Origin: Bacillus litorisediminis
Lineage (GTDB): Bacteria; Bacillota; Bacilli; Bacillales; JC228
Assembly: GCF_022808645.1 (NCBI RefSeq)
Contig: NZ_JAKZKT010000015.1
Location: 29,309-93,308, forward strand
Reading direction: 5' to 3'
Length of the DNA: 64,000 nucleotides
Positions 19,142 through 29,017 of the stretch are shown one piece after another. Position numbers and translations under genes: made by a program. Below the pieces are notes generated by a model. That model had not been told where the DNA came from and made no database searches. It was given only the letters and a program-made list of their open reading frames with translations. Numbering within the stretch: the stretch's first letter is position 1; the number at the start of each line of letters is the position of its first letter.

Positions 19142-19165
19142 AACTGCCGCAAGCCGGCAGTTTTT
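19141..19165 (+). terminator. Intrinsic terminator after sigG
   Basis: A 9-bp perfect stem AAACTGCCG/CGGCAGTTT with a CAAGC loop runs straight into T residues, beginning at the last base of the sigG stop. Confidence 0.9.
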
Positions 19166-19301
19166 AATTTTTATTAAAGACTGTTTTCGCTTAGATTGCT
19201 GCTGCCTGAATATATGTTTTAAACTACAGAGAAATGGAACGAACATGTTTGTTTCCAAAAAAAACAACAAAGTATGAAAAACAGCCTTACTAAAAATGAG
19301 T

Positions 19302-19340
19302 AGGTTGAACGCTCAAATGATTTCCCGTTCTACTCATGAA
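19302..19340. repeat. Bulged inverted repeat upstream of ylmC
   Basis: ATGAGTAG-gttg-AACG pairs with CGTTCTACTCAT (12 bp with a four-base bulge). No T run follows, so it is not a typical terminator. ylmA, which sits here in B. subtilis, is absent. Confidence 0.4.
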
Positions 19341-19394
19341 ATCAGCATCTGTCTTCATATACTTTAGAGATAAAAGGAGACGGGGGAGAAGTGA

Positions 19395-19661
19395 ATGGTT
19401 CGAATATCAGAGTTTCAGGTGAAAGATGTTGTGACGGTGGCAGATGGAAAAAAGCTTGGCAATATTACCGATATTGAGATTAATGTGCAAACGGGTAAAA
19501 TCGAAGCGATTGTAGTGGCGAGTTCGACGAGAGTGCTCGGTTTTTTCGGCAGGGATGAAGACATCGTCGTGCCATGGAAGAACATTGTCAAAATCGGTGA
19601 GGATGTGATTTTAGTCAGACATAAAGGAAATTCCGCATCGTATGAGGACGATGAACAGTAG
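19395..19661 (+). CDS. ylmC: PRC-barrel protein YlmC (YlmC/YmxH family)
   Basis: An 88-aa cytoplasmic protein with a single PRC-barrel fold: ISEFQVKDVVTVADGKKLG, a central hydrophobic strand, then VPWKNIVKIGEDVILV. The family is restricted to spore formers and linked to sporulation in B. subtilis; no biochemical role is known. GGAGACGGGGGAG precedes the ATG. CATATACT at 19356-19363 could be a sigma-E -10, but no matching -35 is clear. Confidence 0.9.
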   Translation: MVRISEFQVKDVVTVADGKKLGNITDIEINVQTGKIEAIVVASSTRVLGFFGRDEDIVVPWKNIVKIGEDVILVRHKGNSASYEDDEQ

Positions 19662-19665
19662 TGTC

Positions 19666-19694
19666 ATGACGGCGTGAGAAGAGTGTGGTAAAAT
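19666..19694 (+). promoter_or_regulatory. Sigma-A-type promoter for the pgeF-ylmE-sepF-ylmG unit
   Basis: ATGACG (4/6), a 17-bp spacer and TAAAAT (19689-19694) with an upstream TG (extended -10, TGGTAAAAT). The predicted start near 19701 makes the upstream ATG at 19702 implausible as the pgeF start. Confidence 0.55.
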
Positions 19695-19731
19695 AAGGCT
19701 TATGAAAACAGATCAGAAGGGCGAGAGTAAA

Positions 19732-20550
19732 ATGGAACCCTTTCAGTTACAAACAGAAGAATATTTTATAATCAGGCCTTGGAGCCACATTGATTCTTCG
19801 TTAGTTGCAGGCTTTACAACCCGGAAAAATGGAGTCAGCCCATTTCCAAAAGCATCTTTGAATCTCGCATTCCACGTCGGAGACACTTTAGATGATGTAC
19901 AATCTAATCGTAAGAAATTGAGTGAATTACTAAACTTTCCTGTTGATTATTGGGTTAGTACCGAGCAGGTTCATGATACAAAGATTCAAACAGTATCAAG
20001 GGAGACACGCGGCAGAGGTGCATTTTCACTGGATGACTGTATCAGGGAAACGGATGGACTTCTCACAAATGAAAAAGGAGTCCTTTTAACATTGTGTTAT
20101 GCCGACTGTGTTCCGGTTTATTTTTTTGACCCAGTCTCAAAATGGATTGGTGTTGCACATGCGGGCTGGAAAGGCACGACAAGGAATATCGCAGGAAAAA
20201 TGGTCAAGATGCTTCAGGAAAAAGGTGTCTCTCTTTCTAATTTGAAGGCAGCAATCGGCCCTTCTATTTGTAAAACCTGTTATATTGTTGATGATCGAGT
20301 GGTGGATGCTGTCAGAGATTTACTGGAAGAAAACGATGAAAAGCCATATAATGAGGTAGAGACAGGCCAATATCAACTGGATTTAAAGCAACTAAATCTT
20401 CAGCTATTAAAAAAAGCAGGGATCCAGGAATCCAACATAGCCGTTACTAACTATTGCTCTTCATGTGATTCAGATTGGTTTTTTTCGCATAGAAGAGATC
20501 GAGGCATAACCGGACGTATGCTTAGTTTTATTGGCTGGAGGGAGGACTAA
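19732..20550 (+). CDS. pgeF: Peptidoglycan editing factor / purine nucleoside phosphorylase, YlmD
   Basis: YfiH/YlmD family (formerly multicopper polyphenol oxidoreductase), an enzyme now associated with purine nucleoside phosphorolysis and, in E. coli, removal of miscoupled L-Ser precursors. The metal-site motifs are present: TEQVHD (His), CYADCVPV, HAGWKGT and IGPSICKTCYIV, followed by NYCSSCDSDWFFSHRRD. ATG 19732 (272 aa) is chosen over ATG 19702, because the latter falls at the predicted transcription start. Seven bases separate it from ylmE. Confidence 0.9.
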   Translation: MEPFQLQTEEYFIIRPWSHIDSSLVAGFTTRKNGVSPFPKASLNLAFHVGDTLDDVQSNRKKLSELLNFPVDYWVSTEQVHDTKIQTVSRETRGRGAFSLDDCIRETDGLLTNEKGVLLTLCYADCVPVYFFDPVSKWIGVAHAGWKGTTRNIAGKMVKMLQEKGVSLSNLKAAIGPSICKTCYIVDDRVVDAVRDLLEENDEKPYNEVETGQYQLDLKQLNLQLLKKAGIQESNIAVTNYCSSCDSDWFFSHRRDRGITGRMLSFIGWRED

Positions 20551-20557
20551 GACGAGC

Positions 20558-21250
20558 ATGAGTGTAAAAGAAAGATATGAAGTCATTAAGTCAAGAATCA
20601 AGCATGCGTGCGACAAAGCAGGAAGAAGCGCAAACGAAGTACATATTATAGCAGTCACAAAATATGTTTCCATAGATAGAGCGAAGGAAGCGCTTGAGGC
20701 TGGGGTGATGCATTTAGGAGAAAATCGCGATGACGGTTTTCTTGAAAAGTGGAACGCCCTTGGGGACAAGCCTACCTGGCATTTTATCGGAACTTTGCAA
20801 TCGAGAAAAGTAAAACAAATTATTGATTATGTGGATTTTATACATTCATTAGACAGACTTTCCCTCGCCAAGGAGATCAATAAACGTGCCCAAAAAGAAA
20901 TCAAATGCTTTGTTCAAGTAAATGCTTCTGGTGAAGCAAGCAAACATGGACTTGCTCCGGAAGAAGCAATTGAATTCATTCATCAGCTTCAATCTCTAAC
21001 GAATATTAAGGTCGTTGGTCTAATGACAATGGCCCCATTGACTGAAGATACAAAATTAATTAGAAATTGTTTCCGAAAGCTGAAAGACATTCAAAAATCT
21101 ATCCAATCACTAAATTTATCCTATGCTCCTTGTACTGAGCTTTCAATGGGGATGTCCAACGATTATGAAATTGCCGTTGAAGAAGGAGCCACCTTCGTTC
21201 GGATAGGAACTGCATTAGTCGGAAATGAGAATAGTGAGGTGGAAAAATGA
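20558..21250 (+). CDS. ylmE: YggS-family PLP homeostasis protein YlmE
   Basis: PLP-binding protein of the YggS/PROSC family, 230 aa, implicated in vitamin B6 and amino-acid homeostasis and in cell division in Firmicutes. The PLP lysine lies in VTKYV (about residue 33). Other motifs are [27 protein letters not shown] and the C-terminal [25 protein letters not shown] 20558 follows the GGAGG near 20540; an upstream in-frame TTG (20531) lies inside pgeF without a site. Its stop overlaps the sepF ATG by four bases. Confidence 0.93.
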   Translation: MSVKERYEVIKSRIKHACDKAGRSANEVHIIAVTKYVSIDRAKEALEAGVMHLGENRDDGFLEKWNALGDKPTWHFIGTLQSRKVKQIIDYVDFIHSLDRLSLAKEINKRAQKEIKCFVQVNASGEASKHGLAPEEAIEFIHQLQSLTNIKVVGLMTMAPLTEDTKLIRNCFRKLKDIQKSIQSLNLSYAPCTELSMGMSNDYEIAVEEGATFVRIGTALVGNENSEVEK

Positions 21251-21696
21251 GCATAAAGAATAAGCTGCGCCAATATTTCTTCTATGAAGAAGATGAAAGT
21301 GATGATGAAGCAATTGCTGAAGAAGAAGGACTGACAAGGCAAACCAGGTATCAAACTAAATCGGGTTCTAACATAGTAAGTCTTCCAAGTGCCCATAAAA
21401 GTTCTAAACTCGTTTTAGTTGAACCGAGAATGTATGCGGAAGCACAAGAGATTGCTGATCACTTGAAAAACAGACGGGCAGTTGTCATGAACCTTCAGCG
21501 GATCCCCCATGAACAAGCAATCAGAATTGTTGATTTTTTAAGTGGTACCGTTTATGCCATCGGCGGGGATATTCAGCGGATTGGAACAAAGATTTTTCTA
21601 TGTACGCCTGATAATGTAGAAGTTTCAGGCAGTATTTCTGAAATGTTAGGTGAACCTGGTCACTACCAGGAATCTGAAGATGTGAGGTGGCTTTAG
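21247..21696 (+). CDS. sepF: Cell-division protein SepF
   Basis: Membrane-binding FtsZ-associated protein that shapes the Z ring and can tether it alongside FtsA, 149 aa. An N-terminal amphipathic helix ([15 protein letters not shown]) is followed by an acidic linker. The DUF552 core contains [26 protein letters not shown] and [22 protein letters not shown] overlap with ylmE and zero spacing to ylmG indicate translational coupling. Confidence 0.96.
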   Translation: MSIKNKLRQYFFYEEDESDDEAIAEEEGLTRQTRYQTKSGSNIVSLPSAHKSSKLVLVEPRMYAEAQEIADHLKNRRAVVMNLQRIPHEQAIRIVDFLSGTVYAIGGDIQRIGTKIFLCTPDNVEVSGSISEMLGEPGHYQESEDVRWL

Positions 21697-21957
21697 ATGG
21701 ATACATTGCTTGGGATTTTAGCTTACGCAATTAATATTTATTCCATCGCATTAATTATTTATGTTTTACTTTCATGGTTTCCTGGTGCCAGGGATTCAGT
21801 TGTTGGAGAGTTTTTAGGCAAAATATGTGAACCCTATTTAGAACCATTCCGTAAAATCATACCTCCAATTGCGATGCTTGATATTTCACCAATTGTGGCT
21901 TTTATTACTCTTAATTTAGCACAGCGTGGAATTTATTATTTAAGTCAATTTGTATAA
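21697..21957 (+). CDS. ylmG: YggT-family membrane protein YlmG
   Basis: An 86-aa membrane protein with two hydrophobic segments and the YggT signature [10 protein letters not shown]...[13 protein letters not shown]...DISPIVAF. Homologues in bacteria and plastids are linked to envelope or nucleoid distribution; the Bacillus role is unclear. The start directly abuts the sepF stop. A hairpin follows. Confidence 0.92.
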   Translation: MDTLLGILAYAINIYSIALIIYVLLSWFPGARDSVVGEFLGKICEPYLEPFRKIIPPIAMLDISPIVAFITLNLAQRGIYYLSQFV

Positions 21958-21961
21958 ACCT

Positions 21962-22000
21962 AAAAAGGGAGCCTTCTGTATAAGAAATGGTTCCTTTTTT
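21962..22000 (+). terminator. Terminator-like hairpin after ylmG
   Basis: AAAAAGGGAGCC pairs with GGTTCCTTTTTT (two wobbles) around a 15-nt loop, ending in six T. It may attenuate rather than abolish readthrough into ylmH, 25 bp on. Confidence 0.65.
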
Positions 22001-22024
22001 GATGATTGAAAAAGGAGTCAATTC

Positions 22025-22807
22025 ATGAGTATTTATCAGCACTTTCGGCCAGAAGAGAAAGAATTTATCGACCAGATATTAACCTGGCAAAAATATGTCG
22101 AGGATACCTATTCTTACAAAAGAACCGATTTTTTAGATCCAAGACAGCAAACCATTTTGCAGTCAATTATCGGAACAAAAGGGACCGTTCTGGTTTCTTT
22201 TTTTGGAGGTAAAGATAACACAGAACGGAAAAGAGCACTTCTGTATCCTGACTATTTTACCCCCACATCCGAAGACTATGAAATCGTTCTGTGGAATATC
22301 CGCTACCCTAAAAAGTTTGTCACCCTTGAGCATCGGGAGATATTGGGAAGTCTGATGGGACTAGGGTTAAAACGCGAAAAATTTGGAGACATTCTAATGG
22401 ATCAAACGGAAGGAGCGGCCCAGTTTTATGCATGCGGGGAAGTCAGTGAGTATTTACAATTTAATTTTGACCAGATTGGAAGAACAAAGATTCAAATTGA
22501 ATCAATTGCATTTGAACAGGCGATTCAAAAACGTGAGGACGGCATTGAGAAACAAGTAACAGCCTCCTCTTTACGGCTTGACACGATATTGGCTCAGGCA
22601 GTTCCTTACTCACGCGAAAAGGTGCAGCAGTGGATTCAGCAAGGAAAGGTGAAAGTTAATTTTAAAGTCGTCGAACACCCCAGTTTTGAATGTCAGCAGG
22701 GTGATATATTTTCGATTCGGGGCTTTGGGAGAATAATGATGAAAAGCATTGAGGGACAAACGAAAAAGAATAAATGGAAATGCATACTTTTCATTCAAAA
22801 AAGTTAA
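22025..22807 (+). CDS. ylmH: S4-domain RNA-binding protein YlmH (RqcP2-like)
   Basis: 260-aa RNA-binding protein; in B. subtilis YlmH joins the ribosome-associated quality-control pathway with RqcH. An N-terminal domain (about 1-75) and a central domain containing GLGLKREKFGDIL precede the C-terminal S4 domain (about 180-240: SSLRLDTILAQA, SREKVQQWIQQGKVKVN, GDIFSIRGFGR). AAGGAGT precedes ATG 22025. rqcH is in the same window about 20 kb away. Confidence 0.92.
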   Translation: MSIYQHFRPEEKEFIDQILTWQKYVEDTYSYKRTDFLDPRQQTILQSIIGTKGTVLVSFFGGKDNTERKRALLYPDYFTPTSEDYEIVLWNIRYPKKFVTLEHREILGSLMGLGLKREKFGDILMDQTEGAAQFYACGEVSEYLQFNFDQIGRTKIQIESIAFEQAIQKREDGIEKQVTASSLRLDTILAQAVPYSREKVQQWIQQGKVKVNFKVVEHPSFECQQGDIFSIRGFGRIMMKSIEGQTKKNKWKCILFIQKS

Positions 22808-22847
22808 CGAAATTAGAGGAAAATCACCACAAATTGTCGAATCCATG

Positions 22848-22853
22848 TATAAT
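22848..22853 (+). promoter_or_regulatory. Possible -10 element of the divIVA promoter
   Basis: A perfect TATAAT about 115 bp before divIVA. No convincing -35 is seen at 16-18 bp, so this is tentative. Confidence 0.35.
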
Positions 22854-22877
22854 AGAAGAAAACGATTCTTTGCCCTT

Positions 22878-22954
22878 TTTAGAGGACAGACACTCATTGC
22901 CTGATTTGAAACAGGACTGTCTCTAAATACGGGCCGACTACATAAATGATGTGG
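22878..22954 (+). other. Candidate structured leader of divIVA
   Basis: Downstream of the TATAAT, TTTAGAGGACAG pairs with CTGTCTCTAAA (11 bp, one bulged G) and encloses a CCTG/CAGG hairpin. A second stem, CTACAT/ATGTGG (22938-22943 with 22949-22954), takes in the first two G of the divIVA Shine-Dalgarno. No T run follows the first hairpin, so a terminator is unlikely. Confidence 0.4.
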
Positions 22955-22965
22955 AGGTGCCTATT

Positions 22966-23466
22966 ATGCCATTAACACCGTTGGACATACATAATAAGGA
23001 ATTTACAAAAGGTTTTAGAGGGTACGACGAAGATGAAGTAAACGAATTCCTGGATCAAGTCATTAAAGATTTTGAAATTCTGTTACGCGAGAAAAAAGAA
23101 TTAGAGCAAAAATATAAGGATTTATCAGAAAAGCTTGGCCATTTTACTAATATTGAAGAAACCCTTAATAAATCCATTGTGATTGCACAGGAAGCTGCAG
23201 AAGAAGTAAAAAGAAATGCTCAAAAAGAGGCAAAGCTTATAGTAAAAGAAGCAGAAAAAAATGCGGATCGAATTGTAAATGAATCTTTGGCGAAAGCAAG
23301 AAAAATTGCTTTAGACGTAGAAGAATTGAAAAAACAATCCAAGGTTTTCCGAAATCGTTTCCGTATGCTGGTTGAAGCCCAGTTAGATTTAATTAATGCA
23401 GATGACTGGGATGAACTATTAGAATATGACGTAGACGCGACAGATTTAATTTCAATCAAAGAGTAG
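22966..23466 (+). CDS. divIVA: Polar/septal curvature protein DivIVA
   Basis: Coiled-coil scaffold that marks cell poles and septa, recruiting MinJ/MinCD and, in sporulation, RacA; 166 aa. The membrane-binding N-terminal domain MPLTPLDIHNKEFTKGFRG is complete, with DEVNEFLDQV following. Long heptad coiled coils cover about residues 30-70 and 75-145. ATG 22966 follows GGAGGTG by six bases; the in-frame GTG at 22951 overlaps that site and is rejected. Last gene of the ylm-divIVA segment; ileS has its own promoter. Confidence 0.97.
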   Translation: MPLTPLDIHNKEFTKGFRGYDEDEVNEFLDQVIKDFEILLREKKELEQKYKDLSEKLGHFTNIEETLNKSIVIAQEAAEEVKRNAQKEAKLIVKEAEKNADRIVNESLAKARKIALDVEELKKQSKVFRNRFRMLVEAQLDLINADDWDELLEYDVDATDLISIKE

Positions 23467-23481
23467 AAATTCTTTAATTAC

Positions 23482-23511
23482 TTGACCTTTTTCTTTATTA
23501 TTTAATATAAT
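23482..23511 (+). promoter_or_regulatory. Sigma-A promoter of the ileS T-box transcript
   Basis: TTGACC (5/6), an 18-bp spacer and a perfect TATAAT (23506-23511). It directly precedes the T-box leader. Confidence 0.7.
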
Positions 23512-23519
23512 ACTAAAAT

Positions 23520-23772
23520 AATACGAAGTAAAAACGATGATAGGGACAGTACGTGCCAGAAAACATCTTATAGCGAGTCAGGGATGGTGGAAGCCTGATA
23601 GAAAATGGTATGGAAGATCACCCTTGAGTTCTAAGGTTGAACATAATTAGTAGACCTTAGCGTACAGTCACGTTACGACTTACTATGAGCGGACTTTTTT
23701 AGTCAATTAGGGTGGTACCGCGGGAATTGCAAGCTTCTCGTCCCTTTTTATGGGGATGGAGAAGCTTTTTTT
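23520..23772 (+). ncRNA. T-box riboswitch (isoleucine) controlling ileS
   Basis: About 250 nt of leader with the canonical T-box sequence AGGGTGGTACCGCG (23709-23722), whose UGGU pairs with uncharged tRNA acceptor ends. An ATC triplet at 23617-23619 (in GGAAGATCACC) is in the right place to be the isoleucine specifier. A terminator stem AAGCTTCTCGTCCC/GGGGATGGAGAAGCTT with a T run ends the leader at 23772. Uncharged tRNA-Ile should favour the antiterminator and raise ileS expression. Confidence 0.95.
23731..23772 (+). terminator. Conditional terminator of the ileS T-box
   Basis: A stem of about 14 bp closed by AAGCTTCTC/GAGAAGCTT, followed by seven T. This is the off-state structure of the T-box. 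Confidence 0.9.
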
Positions 23773-23864
23773 CGTCTATCAGGAGGATAACTTGACCATA
23801 CTTTGAGCTAGAATGTTTTATTTTATTACATGAACAGAGTGATTTGAAAGGAATGAATGGGAAC

Positions 23865-26621
23865 ATGGAGTACAAAGATACGTTACTTATGCCAAAAACA
23901 GAGTTTCCAATGAGAGGAAACCTTCCCAATAGAGAACCGGAAATTCAAAAAAAATGGGAAGAAATTGATATTTACAAACTCGTACAGGAGCGGACAAAAG
24001 GCCGTCCAAGATTTGTTCTGCATGATGGACCTCCATATGCCAATGGAGATATTCACATGGGCCACGCCCTTAACAAAGTGTTAAAGGACTTTATTGTACG
24101 CTATAAATCTATGAGCGGATACGATGCTCCGTATATTCCGGGCTGGGATACACACGGACTGCCGATAGAACAGCGGCTAACCAATGACGGAGTGAATCGG
24201 AAAGAAATGAGTGTGGCCGAGTTTAGAAAGCTATGTGAAGAGTATGCAAAAAGTCAAATTAATAATCAGCGTGAACAGTTTAAGCGTCTTGGCGTTCGCG
24301 GAAACTGGGAAAATCCTTATTTAACCTTGCACCCAGAATACGAAGCAAGACAGGTCAAGGTTTTTGGCGAAATGGCGAAAAAAGGCTACATCTATAAAGG
24401 ATTAAAGCCTGTATTTTGGTCTCCATCCAATGAGTCTGCTTTGGCTGAAGCGGAAATTGAGTATCAGGATAAGAGATCACCATCTATTTATGTCGGCTTT
24501 AAAGTAAAAGATGGAAAGGGCGTCTTGGATACAGATACGGAGATTGTGATTTGGACGACCACACCATGGACAATTCCTGCAAATTTAGGAATCGCTGTTC
24601 ATCCTGAACTTACTTATGTAGTGGTAGAAGAAAATCACAAGAAATATGTTGTAGCTAAGGATCTTTTAGAAAGTGTAACTAAAGAGGTTGGCTGGGAAGC
24701 ACCTGAAGTTGTAAAAGAAGTGAAAGGAAATGATTTGGAGTACATCCTTTGCAGACACCCATTCTATGATCGGGATTCCCTTGTCATGCTTGGGGAACAC
24801 GTTACGACTGAATCCGGTACAGGCTGCGTTCATACCGCACCTGGACACGGGGAAGATGACTTCTACATCGGTCAAAAATACGGTTTGGACGTTCTTAGCC
24901 CAGTTGATGATAAAGGAAATTTCACTAGTGAGGCTCCTGGATTTGAAGGATTATTTTATGATGATGCTAATAAAGTCATTACGGAAAAATTAAATGAAGT
25001 GGGAGCGCTATTAAAGCTTACATTTATTACGCACTCTTACCCGCATGACTGGCGCTCGAAAAAGCCAACGATTTTCCGGGCAACGCCGCAATGGTTTGCG
25101 TCTATTGAGCCAATCCGTGAAACATTATTAAAAGAGATCCAAAATGTAAATTGGGCGACTCAATGGGGAGAAACAAGACTTTACAACATGATCCGCGACA
25201 GAGGAGATTGGTGTATTTCCCGTCAGCGAGTATGGGGAGTGCCAATCCCGGTATTTTATGCGGAAAACGGGGATCCAATTATTACAGATGAAACGATTGA
25301 ACATGTTTCGAACCTATTTAAAGAGCACGGCTCGAATATTTGGTTTGAAAGAGATGCGAAAGATTTGCTGCCTGAAGGATTTACCCATCCATCCAGTCCA
25401 AATGGCAAGTTTACAAAAGAAACTGACATCATGGACGTGTGGTTTGATTCAGGTTCTTCTCATTATGCGGTGCTTGCAGTTCGCGAAGATGCTGAGTATC
25501 CGGCTGATATTTATTTAGAAGGTTCTGACCAATACCGCGGCTGGTTTAACTCTAGTTTAATTATAAGTGTAGCGGTGAATGGCCGGGCACCATATAAGTC
25601 TGTTCTATCGAATGGATTTACGGTTGATGAAAAGGGCAGAAAGATGTCCAAGTCACTGGGAAATGTCATTGTCCCAGACCAAATCAACAAGCAGTTCGGA
25701 GCAGACATTTTAAGGCTTTGGGTTGCATCCGTTGACTATAAATCAGATGTCAAAGTATTTATGGATAACTTTAAACAGGTGTCAGAGGTTTACCGAAAAA
25801 TTCGCAATACCTTCCGTTTCATGTTAGGGAATCTCGCTGATTTTAACCCTGACAAAGACCGTGTTGCCCTTGAAAACCTGCGTGACGTAGATCGATTTAT
25901 GCTTGTTAAGCTCAATAAGCTGATTAAAACCGTACGCAACGCTTACGAAAATTACGAGTATGCTACGATTTACCATGCGGTTAATAACTTCTTTACTCTT
26001 GATTTAAGTGCCTTCTATTTAGATTATGGTAAAGATATTTTATATGTAGAAGGGCCGGACAGTCTCGATCGCCGTGCTATGCAAACCGTTATTTACGACA
26101 GCCTTTTAGCCTTAACTAAGCTCATGGCGCCAATTCTTGTTCATACGACTGATGAAGTTTGGTCATATATCCCAGGGGTTGAGGAAGTAAGTGTTCAGCT
26201 AACTGACATGCCTGAGGAAATGGCTATTGATAACAGTGAAGGCATCGAGCAAAAATGGAATGCGTTCCTTGAAGTAAGAGATGATGTATTGAAAGCTTTA
26301 GAAGAAGCAAGGAATGCAAAAATAATCGGTAAATCATTAGCGGCTCACGTGACCCTGTATGTTACGGATGAAACGAAATCTCTGCTTGATTCGATTCAAG
26401 AAGATTTAAAACAATTATTCATTGTTTCTCAGGTTACAGTAAAGGACGAGAGTGAAGCAGCAAATGAAGCGTTAAAATTAGATGTGGCAACAGTACTTGT
26501 AGAAAAAGCAGAAGGAGAAACGTGTGAGCGGTGCTGGAATGTGACCACTGATGTGGGAGGCGACCACGAACATCCAACTCTATGTTATCGTTGTGCCACT
26601 GTTGTTAGAGATTATTATTAA
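23865..26621 (+). CDS. ileS: Isoleucyl-tRNA synthetase
   Basis: Class I synthetase charging tRNA-Ile with proofreading of valine, 918 aa from ATG 23865 ([14 protein letters not shown], matching the family start). AAAGGA lies 13 bases upstream; ATG 23853 would add four residues but leaves no spacing. The HIGH motif is HMGH in [11 protein letters not shown]. The CP1 editing domain includes [11 protein letters not shown] and the [12 protein letters not shown] region. KMSKS is intact ([10 protein letters not shown]), and the C-terminal zinc site is CERCWN...CYRC. This is the bacterial mupirocin-sensitive architecture. ylyA, next in B. subtilis, is absent. Confidence 0.97.
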   Translation: MEYKDTLLMPKTEFPMRGNLPNREPEIQKKWEEIDIYKLVQERTKGRPRFVLHDGPPYANGDIHMGHALNKVLKDFIVRYKSMSGYDAPYIPGWDTHGLPIEQRLTNDGVNRKEMSVAEFRKLCEEYAKSQINNQREQFKRLGVRGNWENPYLTLHPEYEARQVKVFGEMAKKGYIYKGLKPVFWSPSNESALAEAEIEYQDKRSPSIYVGFKVKDGKGVLDTDTEIVIWTTTPWTIPANLGIAVHPELTYVVVEENHKKYVVAKDLLESVTKEVGWEAPEVVKEVKGNDLEYILCRHPFYDRDSLVMLGEHVTTESGTGCVHTAPGHGEDDFYIGQKYGLDVLSPVDDKGNFTSEAPGFEGLFYDDANKVITEKLNEVGALLKLTFITHSYPHDWRSKKPTIFRATPQWFASIEPIRETLLKEIQNVNWATQWGETRLYNMIRDRGDWCISRQRVWGVPIPVFYAENGDPIITDETIEHVSNLFKEHGSNIWFERDAKDLLPEGFTHPSSPNGKFTKETDIMDVWFDSGSSHYAVLAVREDAEYPADIYLEGSDQYRGWFNSSLIISVAVNGRAPYKSVLSNGFTVDEKGRKMSKSLGNVIVPDQINKQFGADILRLWVASVDYKSDVKVFMDNFKQVSEVYRKIRNTFRFMLGNLADFNPDKDRVALENLRDVDRFMLVKLNKLIKTVRNAYENYEYATIYHAVNNFFTLDLSAFYLDYGKDILYVEGPDSLDRRAMQTVIYDSLLALTKLMAPILVHTTDEVWSYIPGVEEVSVQLTDMPEEMAIDNSEGIEQKWNAFLEVRDDVLKALEEARNAKIIGKSLAAHVTLYVTDETKSLLDSIQEDLKQLFIVSQVTVKDESEAANEALKLDVATVLVEKAEGETCERCWNVTTDVGGDHEHPTLCYRCATVVRDYY

Positions 26622-26629
26622 GTCATAAT

Positions 26630-26668
26630 CGGCTCCTTCCCTTCCTTGGGGGAGCCCTTTTACTTTTT
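26630..26668 (+). terminator. Intrinsic terminator after ileS
   Basis: GGCTCC pairs with GGAGCC, with further C-G pairs inside, and is followed by CTTTTACTTTTT. Confidence 0.75.
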
Positions 26669-26694
26669 CCAAAGGATTCAAAGTATGCTAAAAT
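26666..26694 (+). promoter_or_regulatory. Sigma-A-type promoter for lspA
   Basis: TTTCCA (4/6), a 17-bp spacer and TAAAAT with TGC in front (extended -10). About 33 bp before the lspA start and just after the ileS terminator. Confidence 0.5.
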
Positions 26695-26727
26695 CTATAC
26701 ATAAAATTTAAATCGGAGGTAAAGTTT

Positions 26728-27228
26728 GTGATCTATTACCTGCTTGCCGTGCTCATTATATTGTTAGATCAATGGACGAAGTGGATCATTGTCAAACAAA
26801 TGGAACTGGGCGAAAGTATTGAAGTGATTCCAAATTTCCTTTATATAACATCCCATCGCAATCAAGGAGCGGCCTGGGGCATTCTTCAAGGGCAAATGTG
26901 GTTCTTTTACATCATTACAGTCGTTGTCATTATTGGGATTGTTTATTACATGCAAAAATGGGCAAAGGGCAAAATAATGGCAAGTGTCGCCCTGGCTCTT
27001 ATGCTAGGGGGAGCAATTGGCAATTTCATTGATCGTGTGTTTCGAAAGGAAGTAGTAGATTTTATAGATGTGTATATTTTTGGCTATGACTTTCCAATCT
27101 TTAATATTGCCGACTCAAGCTTAGTAATTGGTGTGATTTTATTGATGATTTGGATGTTTATCGAGGAGCGAATGGCTAAAAAGGAGAAATCAATTGATGG
27201 AAACGATGGAGTACAGCATACAGAGTGA
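26728..27228 (+). CDS. lspA: Lipoprotein signal peptidase II
   Basis: Membrane aspartic protease that removes signal peptides from prolipoproteins after lipidation, 166 aa. Four hydrophobic segments are evident. The conserved regions are [22 protein letters not shown] and [14 protein letters not shown]; the aspartates in NFIDR and IADSS form the catalytic dyad. The GTG start has CGGAGGT upstream. Its 3' end overlaps the rluD-like gene by 32 bases. Confidence 0.96.
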   Translation: MIYYLLAVLIILLDQWTKWIIVKQMELGESIEVIPNFLYITSHRNQGAAWGILQGQMWFFYIITVVVIIGIVYYMQKWAKGKIMASVALALMLGGAIGNFIDRVFRKEVVDFIDVYIFGYDFPIFNIADSSLVIGVILLMIWMFIEERMAKKEKSIDGNDGVQHTE

Positions 27229-28108
27229 TACAGCAGGGGAGAGGATTGACAAAGTTCTATCTGCTCTTAATGAAGAATGGTCCCGAAGTCAAATACAAAA
27301 CTGGATCACATCAGGGGCAGTAAAAGTCAACGGGGATACTGTAAAGAGAAATTATAAAGTTGCCTCTGGCGATTCGATTACGATAGAGATACCGGAAGCA
27401 GAAGAATTAGATGTTGAACCGGAACCAATGGACCTAAATATCTATTATGAGGATGCAGATGTTTTAGTCGTCAATAAACCTCGCGGAATGGTCGTACATC
27501 CTGCACCAGGACATACACGGGGGACATTGGTCAACGGACTCCTATATCACTGCAAGGATCTATCAGGGATAAACGGAGTTTTACGGCCAGGGATTGTTCA
27601 TCGGATTGATATGGATACATCAGGATTGCTAATGGTTGCAAAAAATGATTTAGCCCATGAGAGGCTAGTTAAACAGCTTCAAGAAAAAACTGTAACAAGA
27701 AAGTATTTAGCCATTGTTCATGGTGTGATTCCCCATGATGTCGGAACGATTGATGCCCCGTTGGGAAGAGATCCAAAAGACCGGCAAAAGATGACAGTTG
27801 TTGATAACGGAAAACATGCCGTAACTCACTTTCGAGTTAAGGAAAGATTCAGAAACTATACGTTTGTAGAATGCGAGCTTGAAACAGGAAGAACGCATCA
27901 AATCCGTGTTCATATGAAGTATATTGGCTATCCGTTAGCCGGAGACCCAAAGTATGGACCGAAAAAGACGTTAGATATTGAGGGACAGGCATTACATGCC
28001 CAAGTCCTTGGGTTTACTCATCCCCGCACTGGGGAATACCTTGAATTTAGTGCACCACTCCCGGATGAATTCGAGAAACTAATCGACTATCTCAGAAAAA
28101 ATGATTGA
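27197..28108 (+). CDS. ylyB: RluD-family 23S rRNA pseudouridine synthase YlyB
   Basis: Pseudouridine synthase of the RluA/RluD family, 303 aa. An N-terminal S4 RNA-binding domain (about 12-75: [20 protein letters not shown]) precedes the catalytic domain, whose signature [15 protein letters not shown] contains the catalytic Asp. [12 protein letters not shown] is also conserved. ATG 27197 has AAGGAG ten bases upstream. Target position in rRNA is inferred only from homology. The pyr promoter begins at its last codons. Confidence 0.93.
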   Translation: METMEYSIQSDTAGERIDKVLSALNEEWSRSQIQNWITSGAVKVNGDTVKRNYKVASGDSITIEIPEAEELDVEPEPMDLNIYYEDADVLVVNKPRGMVVHPAPGHTRGTLVNGLLYHCKDLSGINGVLRPGIVHRIDMDTSGLLMVAKNDLAHERLVKQLQEKTVTRKYLAIVHGVIPHDVGTIDAPLGRDPKDRQKMTVVDNGKHAVTHFRVKERFRNYTFVECELETGRTHQIRVHMKYIGYPLAGDPKYGPKKTLDIEGQALHAQVLGFTHPRTGEYLEFSAPLPDEFEKLIDYLRKND

Positions 28109-28133
28109 CAAAAAACGTAAAGATAGATATGCT
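28105..28133 (+). promoter_or_regulatory. Promoter of the pyr operon
   Basis: A perfect TTGACA (28105-28110), a 17-bp spacer and TATGCT (28128-28133, 4/6). It overlaps the ylyB stop codon and directs the pyrR leader. Confidence 0.7.
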
Positions 28134-28161
28134 TTGTATAGTGTTTAAGACCTTTAAAGAC

Positions 28162-28276
28162 AGTCCCGTGAGACTGAGAAGGTAACGGAATAGGACAAAT
28201 TCTGCGAGTATTGGCGCACGTATAAGCACCAATCGTCTATCCAAACCTCTCACTTTCCCGGAGTGAGAGGTTTTTT
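28162..28276 (+). ncRNA. PyrR attenuator 1 (pyrR leader)
   Basis: The PyrR-binding loop AGTCCCGTGAGACT (28162-28175) fits the known consensus around UCCnnnGAG. It is followed by a terminator with stem AACCTCTCACT/AGTGAGAGGTT and a T run (28244-28276). UMP-bound PyrR stabilises the anti-antiterminator and causes termination. Confidence 0.93.
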
Positions 28277-28300
28277 CGTACCTCTCATTAATTAAGCTGA

Positions 28301-28858
<558 letters not shown>

Positions 28859-28876
28859 ATTAATCCCTTTTAATGT

Positions 28877-28981
28877 GGTCCTGTGAGGCTGCCAAGGGGA
28901 GTACATTGTTTCATGCAGCAATGGAACTGCTTTACTGTACCCTCTTTGTGCCTTAACAGGTCATAAAGAGGGTATTTTTTT
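28877..28981 (+). ncRNA. PyrR attenuator 2 (pyrR-pyrP)
   Basis: Binding loop GGTCCTGTGAGGCT (28877-28890), then a terminator TACCCTCTTT/AAAGAGGGTA with seven T (28938-28981). Confidence 0.93.
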
Positions 28982-29017
28982 GAAAAAAATAGAACATTAT
29001 CAAAAGGGGAAAAAACA

